From: Actinospica robiniae DSM 44927
GTDB taxonomy: Bacteria; Actinomycetota; Actinomycetes; Streptomycetales; Catenulisporaceae
Assembly (NCBI RefSeq): GCF_000504285.1
Contig: NZ_KI632511.1
Location: 679,372-743,371 of the forward strand
Direction: 5' to 3'
Length of the DNA: 64,000 nt
A model generated the notes under the pieces. The model ran no database searches. It saw only the letters and a program-made list of their open reading frames with translations, and was not told the origin of the DNA. Below are positions 62,391 through 64,000 of this stretch, in pieces (position 1 is the first letter of the stretch; each line of letters begins with the position of its first letter). A program made the position numbers and the translations under genes.

Positions 62391-62900
62391 TCAGGTCACC
62401 TGGTTGGCGGTGTCTTGGAGGGCCTTGTTGAGGTCGGTCGAGCGCACGTCGAGCTGCTTGGCGGCGTGTTTCGCGGCCTTCAGCTGTGCTTTTTCCACGG
62501 CCTCGGCCACTGTGCTCTCGCCGACGATGACCAAGGCGGCTTGTCCTTCGTCGATGATCTCTCCGAAGTCCTTGACGTCTGCTCGGGACATTCCCCGGTG
62601 CAGGTGGCCGCTGACTGCGCCGACCGCGGCGCCGACGACGGCCGAGCCGATGAGTGCCGGCGGGAAGAGCACGCCGATGACCCCGCCGATGGCGGCGCCG
62701 CCCCACGCCCCGTGGCGGGTGGCGGTCTCGTCCTTGTTGACGTGGACCTTGCCGGTCTCGTCCTTGGTGACGACGGAGGCGTCGTAGGTGCCGATGGCGC
62801 CGTGTTTGTGCAGGTCTTTGACGATGTCGTAGTCGTCCCGTGCTGCGGCCTCGTTCGGGTAGGTGCCGATGTACAGGAAGACCGAATCGGGCTTGGTCAT
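62391..62900 (-). CDS. DUF1269-family membrane-associated protein
   Basis: 169 residues from ATG 62900 with AGGA upstream. The N-terminal half reads VFLYIGTYPNEAAARDDYDI and GTYDASVVTKDETGKVHV; the central Gly/Ala-rich hydrophobic hairpin is GAAIGGVIGVLFPPALIGSA; then IIDEGQAALVIVGESTVAEA. This is the DUF1269 layout, widespread in actinomycetes and often stress-linked, function unknown. No operon partner. Confidence 0.8.
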   Translation of the reverse strand: MTKPDSVFLYIGTYPNEAAARDDYDIVKDLHKHGAIGTYDASVVTKDETGKVHVNKDETATRHGAWGGAAIGGVIGVLFPPALIGSAVVGAAVGAVSGHLHRGMSRADVKDFGEIIDEGQAALVIVGESTVAEAVEKAQLKAAKHAAKQLDVRSTDLNKALQDTANQVT

Positions 62901-63144
62901 ATCTGATGTCCTGTTCTTTCCCTGCCGCGGCTGGGAGGAGCGCGCGGTGGCCGGCTGGAAGTCTGCAGCGTGGACGCTGTGAGCGGCAGGGTCAGCTCAT
63001 CCGCGTGTGCGCTTCGGATTTCCCTTCGGCTCCAGGATGCGTGCCGTTGGGCGCCCCGGCCTCCCGGCGCCGAGCTAGAAGCGTCATGAAAATCTTCGTG
63101 TTCTGATGTGGTGGCCTGGCGTAGCCGGCCCGCCGCTCGCTTGT

Positions 63145-64000
63145 TCACGCTGGTGTGGGTAGCTGCCAGGCTCCGTCTGTGCGGGTGAGGCCGAGGTTGA
63201 TGAGGGTGCGCAGGTTCAGGGCGGCGGCGCGGGTGTGGATCCAGGTGTTGTTGGGGATGGTGCCGCGGTAGCGCAGGCGGCGGTTGTTCCCGGCGACGAG
63301 CCAGGCGACGGCCCGTTCAACGGGTGGGCGCCAGCGGCGGTAGGCGGCCTGCCAGTCGGGGTCGGTGGTGGCCTGGCGTCGGGCGGCGGTCTGCTGGTCG
63401 TGGTGGGGTCGGATGGTCAGCACCCGGCCGGCCTTCGCTTTCGTGCACTGCTCGCGCAGCGGGCAGGTGGGGCACTGGTCGAAGACCGCTTTGCGCTGAT
63501 GGTGGATTCCACTGGGTGGAGTGAGCGGGATGGTGTGCCCGGCGGGGCAGGTGACCTGTCCGGTGGTGTCGATGGCGAAGTCGTCGAGGCTGAAGCCGCC
63601 GGGTACGGCCGTGGTCAGCGGCGCGGGTTTGAGGAACAGGCGGTGTCCGCGCTCGAGCAGGGCGGCGCTGGCGCTCCCGCTGCTGTAGGCGGTGTCGCCG
63701 TACAGGTCCAGGCCGGTGGCCTGGTCGTCTTCGTTGATCAGGTCGAGGGCGACGGCGGCCTCGTGGTGCTCGGGCCCGGAGCCCGGGCGGATGGCGAGGG
63801 CGGTGTAGATCCCGGTCTCGGGTTCGATGGCGAGGTGGGCTTTGTATCCGTCCTGCTTGTGGGTGCGGGTCTTGTGCACGTGCCGTGATTCGGGATCGAC
63901 GGTGGAGATCACGCGGTTCTCGGCGGTGCCGCGGGTGATGCGCCAGCGCCCGTCGCGCCCGTCGGAGTCCTCCGCGGGTTCGACGTCCTGGCCGGCGACG
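63145..64000 (-). CDS. IS1182-family transposase, cut by the window edge
   Basis: The open frame enters from the right edge and ends at 63145, giving about 284 residues of the C-terminal part. ISTVDPESRHVHKTRTHKQD and GYKAHLAIEPETGIYTA hold the DDE region; DLYGDTAYSSGSAS holds the second Asp; CPAGHTIPL and CPTCPLREQCTKAKAGR form the Cys cluster of the family; RPPVERAVAWLVAGNNRRLRY contains the Glu. The N-terminus and right inverted repeat lie beyond the window. No frameshift visible. Confidence 0.85.
   Translation of the reverse strand, partial: VAGQDVEPAEDSDGRDGRWRITRGTAENRVISTVDPESRHVHKTRTHKQDGYKAHLAIEPETGIYTALAIRPGSGPEHHEAAVALDLINEDDQATGLDLYGDTAYSSGSASAALLERGHRLFLKPAPLTTAVPGGFSLDDFAIDTTGQVTCPAGHTIPLTPPSGIHHQRKAVFDQCPTCPLREQCTKAKAGRVLTIRPHHDQQTAARRQATTDPDWQAAYRRWRPPVERAVAWLVAGNNRRLRYRGTIPNNTWIHTRAAALNLRTLINLGLTRTDGAWQLPTPA

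Noticed and set aside
1-64000. CRISPR arrays, rRNA operons or phage structural genes
   Set aside because: No regularly spaced identical repeats, rRNA signatures or head/tail proteins were seen.

Overview
The window is high-GC DNA with GTG and TTG starts, tight ATGA gene overlaps, a PF04672-type (DUF574) methyltransferase, a mycothiol-style arsenate reductase, and IS families common in actinomycetes. It is best read as an accessory region of an actinomycete (Streptomyces-like or Catenulisporales-like; the genus cannot be resolved from this sequence). Genes are intact in islands, separated by gene debris, frameshifted genes and insertion sequences.

Left third (1-13.3 kb): divergent membrane protein and TetR regulator with a clear operator, a secreted I36-like protein, a chimeric gene remnant, a membrane protein, a diguanylate cyclase, secreted and PQQ-propeller proteins, then a compact arsenic operon: arsI divergent from arsR-aquaporin-arsC. 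Metal and copper island (13.5-25.4 kb): an SmtB-type sensor with its operator in front of a P1B-4 ATPase and a 2Fe-2S protein; a small Cys-rich protein, a YgaP-like protein and an MMPL transporter divergent from a CsoR/CstR-family sensor, with three identical-format operators between them; a DUF302 gene with a frameshift; a TetR regulator, methyltransferase and DUF2218 protein; then a Cys/Met-rich secreted protein, a multicopper oxidase and a frameshifted MFS transporter.

Mobile zone (27.4-35.8 kb): IS5 remnant, ISL3 element, truncated MFS gene, frameshifted S1-domain gene, IS1380 element, and a tyrosine integrase between two inverted 54-bp copies of a tRNA-Val 3' end. An iteron-like cluster of TGCTCCC repeats follows.

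Biosynthetic cluster (36.0-56.2 kb): a free-standing condensation protein, an MbtH-adenylation-carrier fusion whose adenylation domain lacks the usual amino-group-binding Asp, a thioester reductase, a haem-oxygenase-like diiron protein with ferredoxin and an unrecognised 429-residue protein, an esterase, a second carrier protein, a P-loop kinase-like protein, a cupin-like protein, two ABC exporters, a LuxR-type regulator, a beta-hydroxyacid dehydrogenase, an AMP-ligase, a VOC protein and two acetyltransferases. The inferred logic is: activation and loading of unusual acids on two carriers, condensation, reductive release to an aldehyde or alcohol, iron-dependent oxidation, export and self-protection. 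I cannot name the product and I know of no described cluster with this gene set.

Right end (56.2-64 kb): a Mu-type transposase remnant, an IS701 element, an IS5 remnant, a GNAT-AAA+ fusion, remnants of YceI, GNAT and S8 peptidase genes, a DUF1269 protein, and an IS1182 transposase cut by the window edge.
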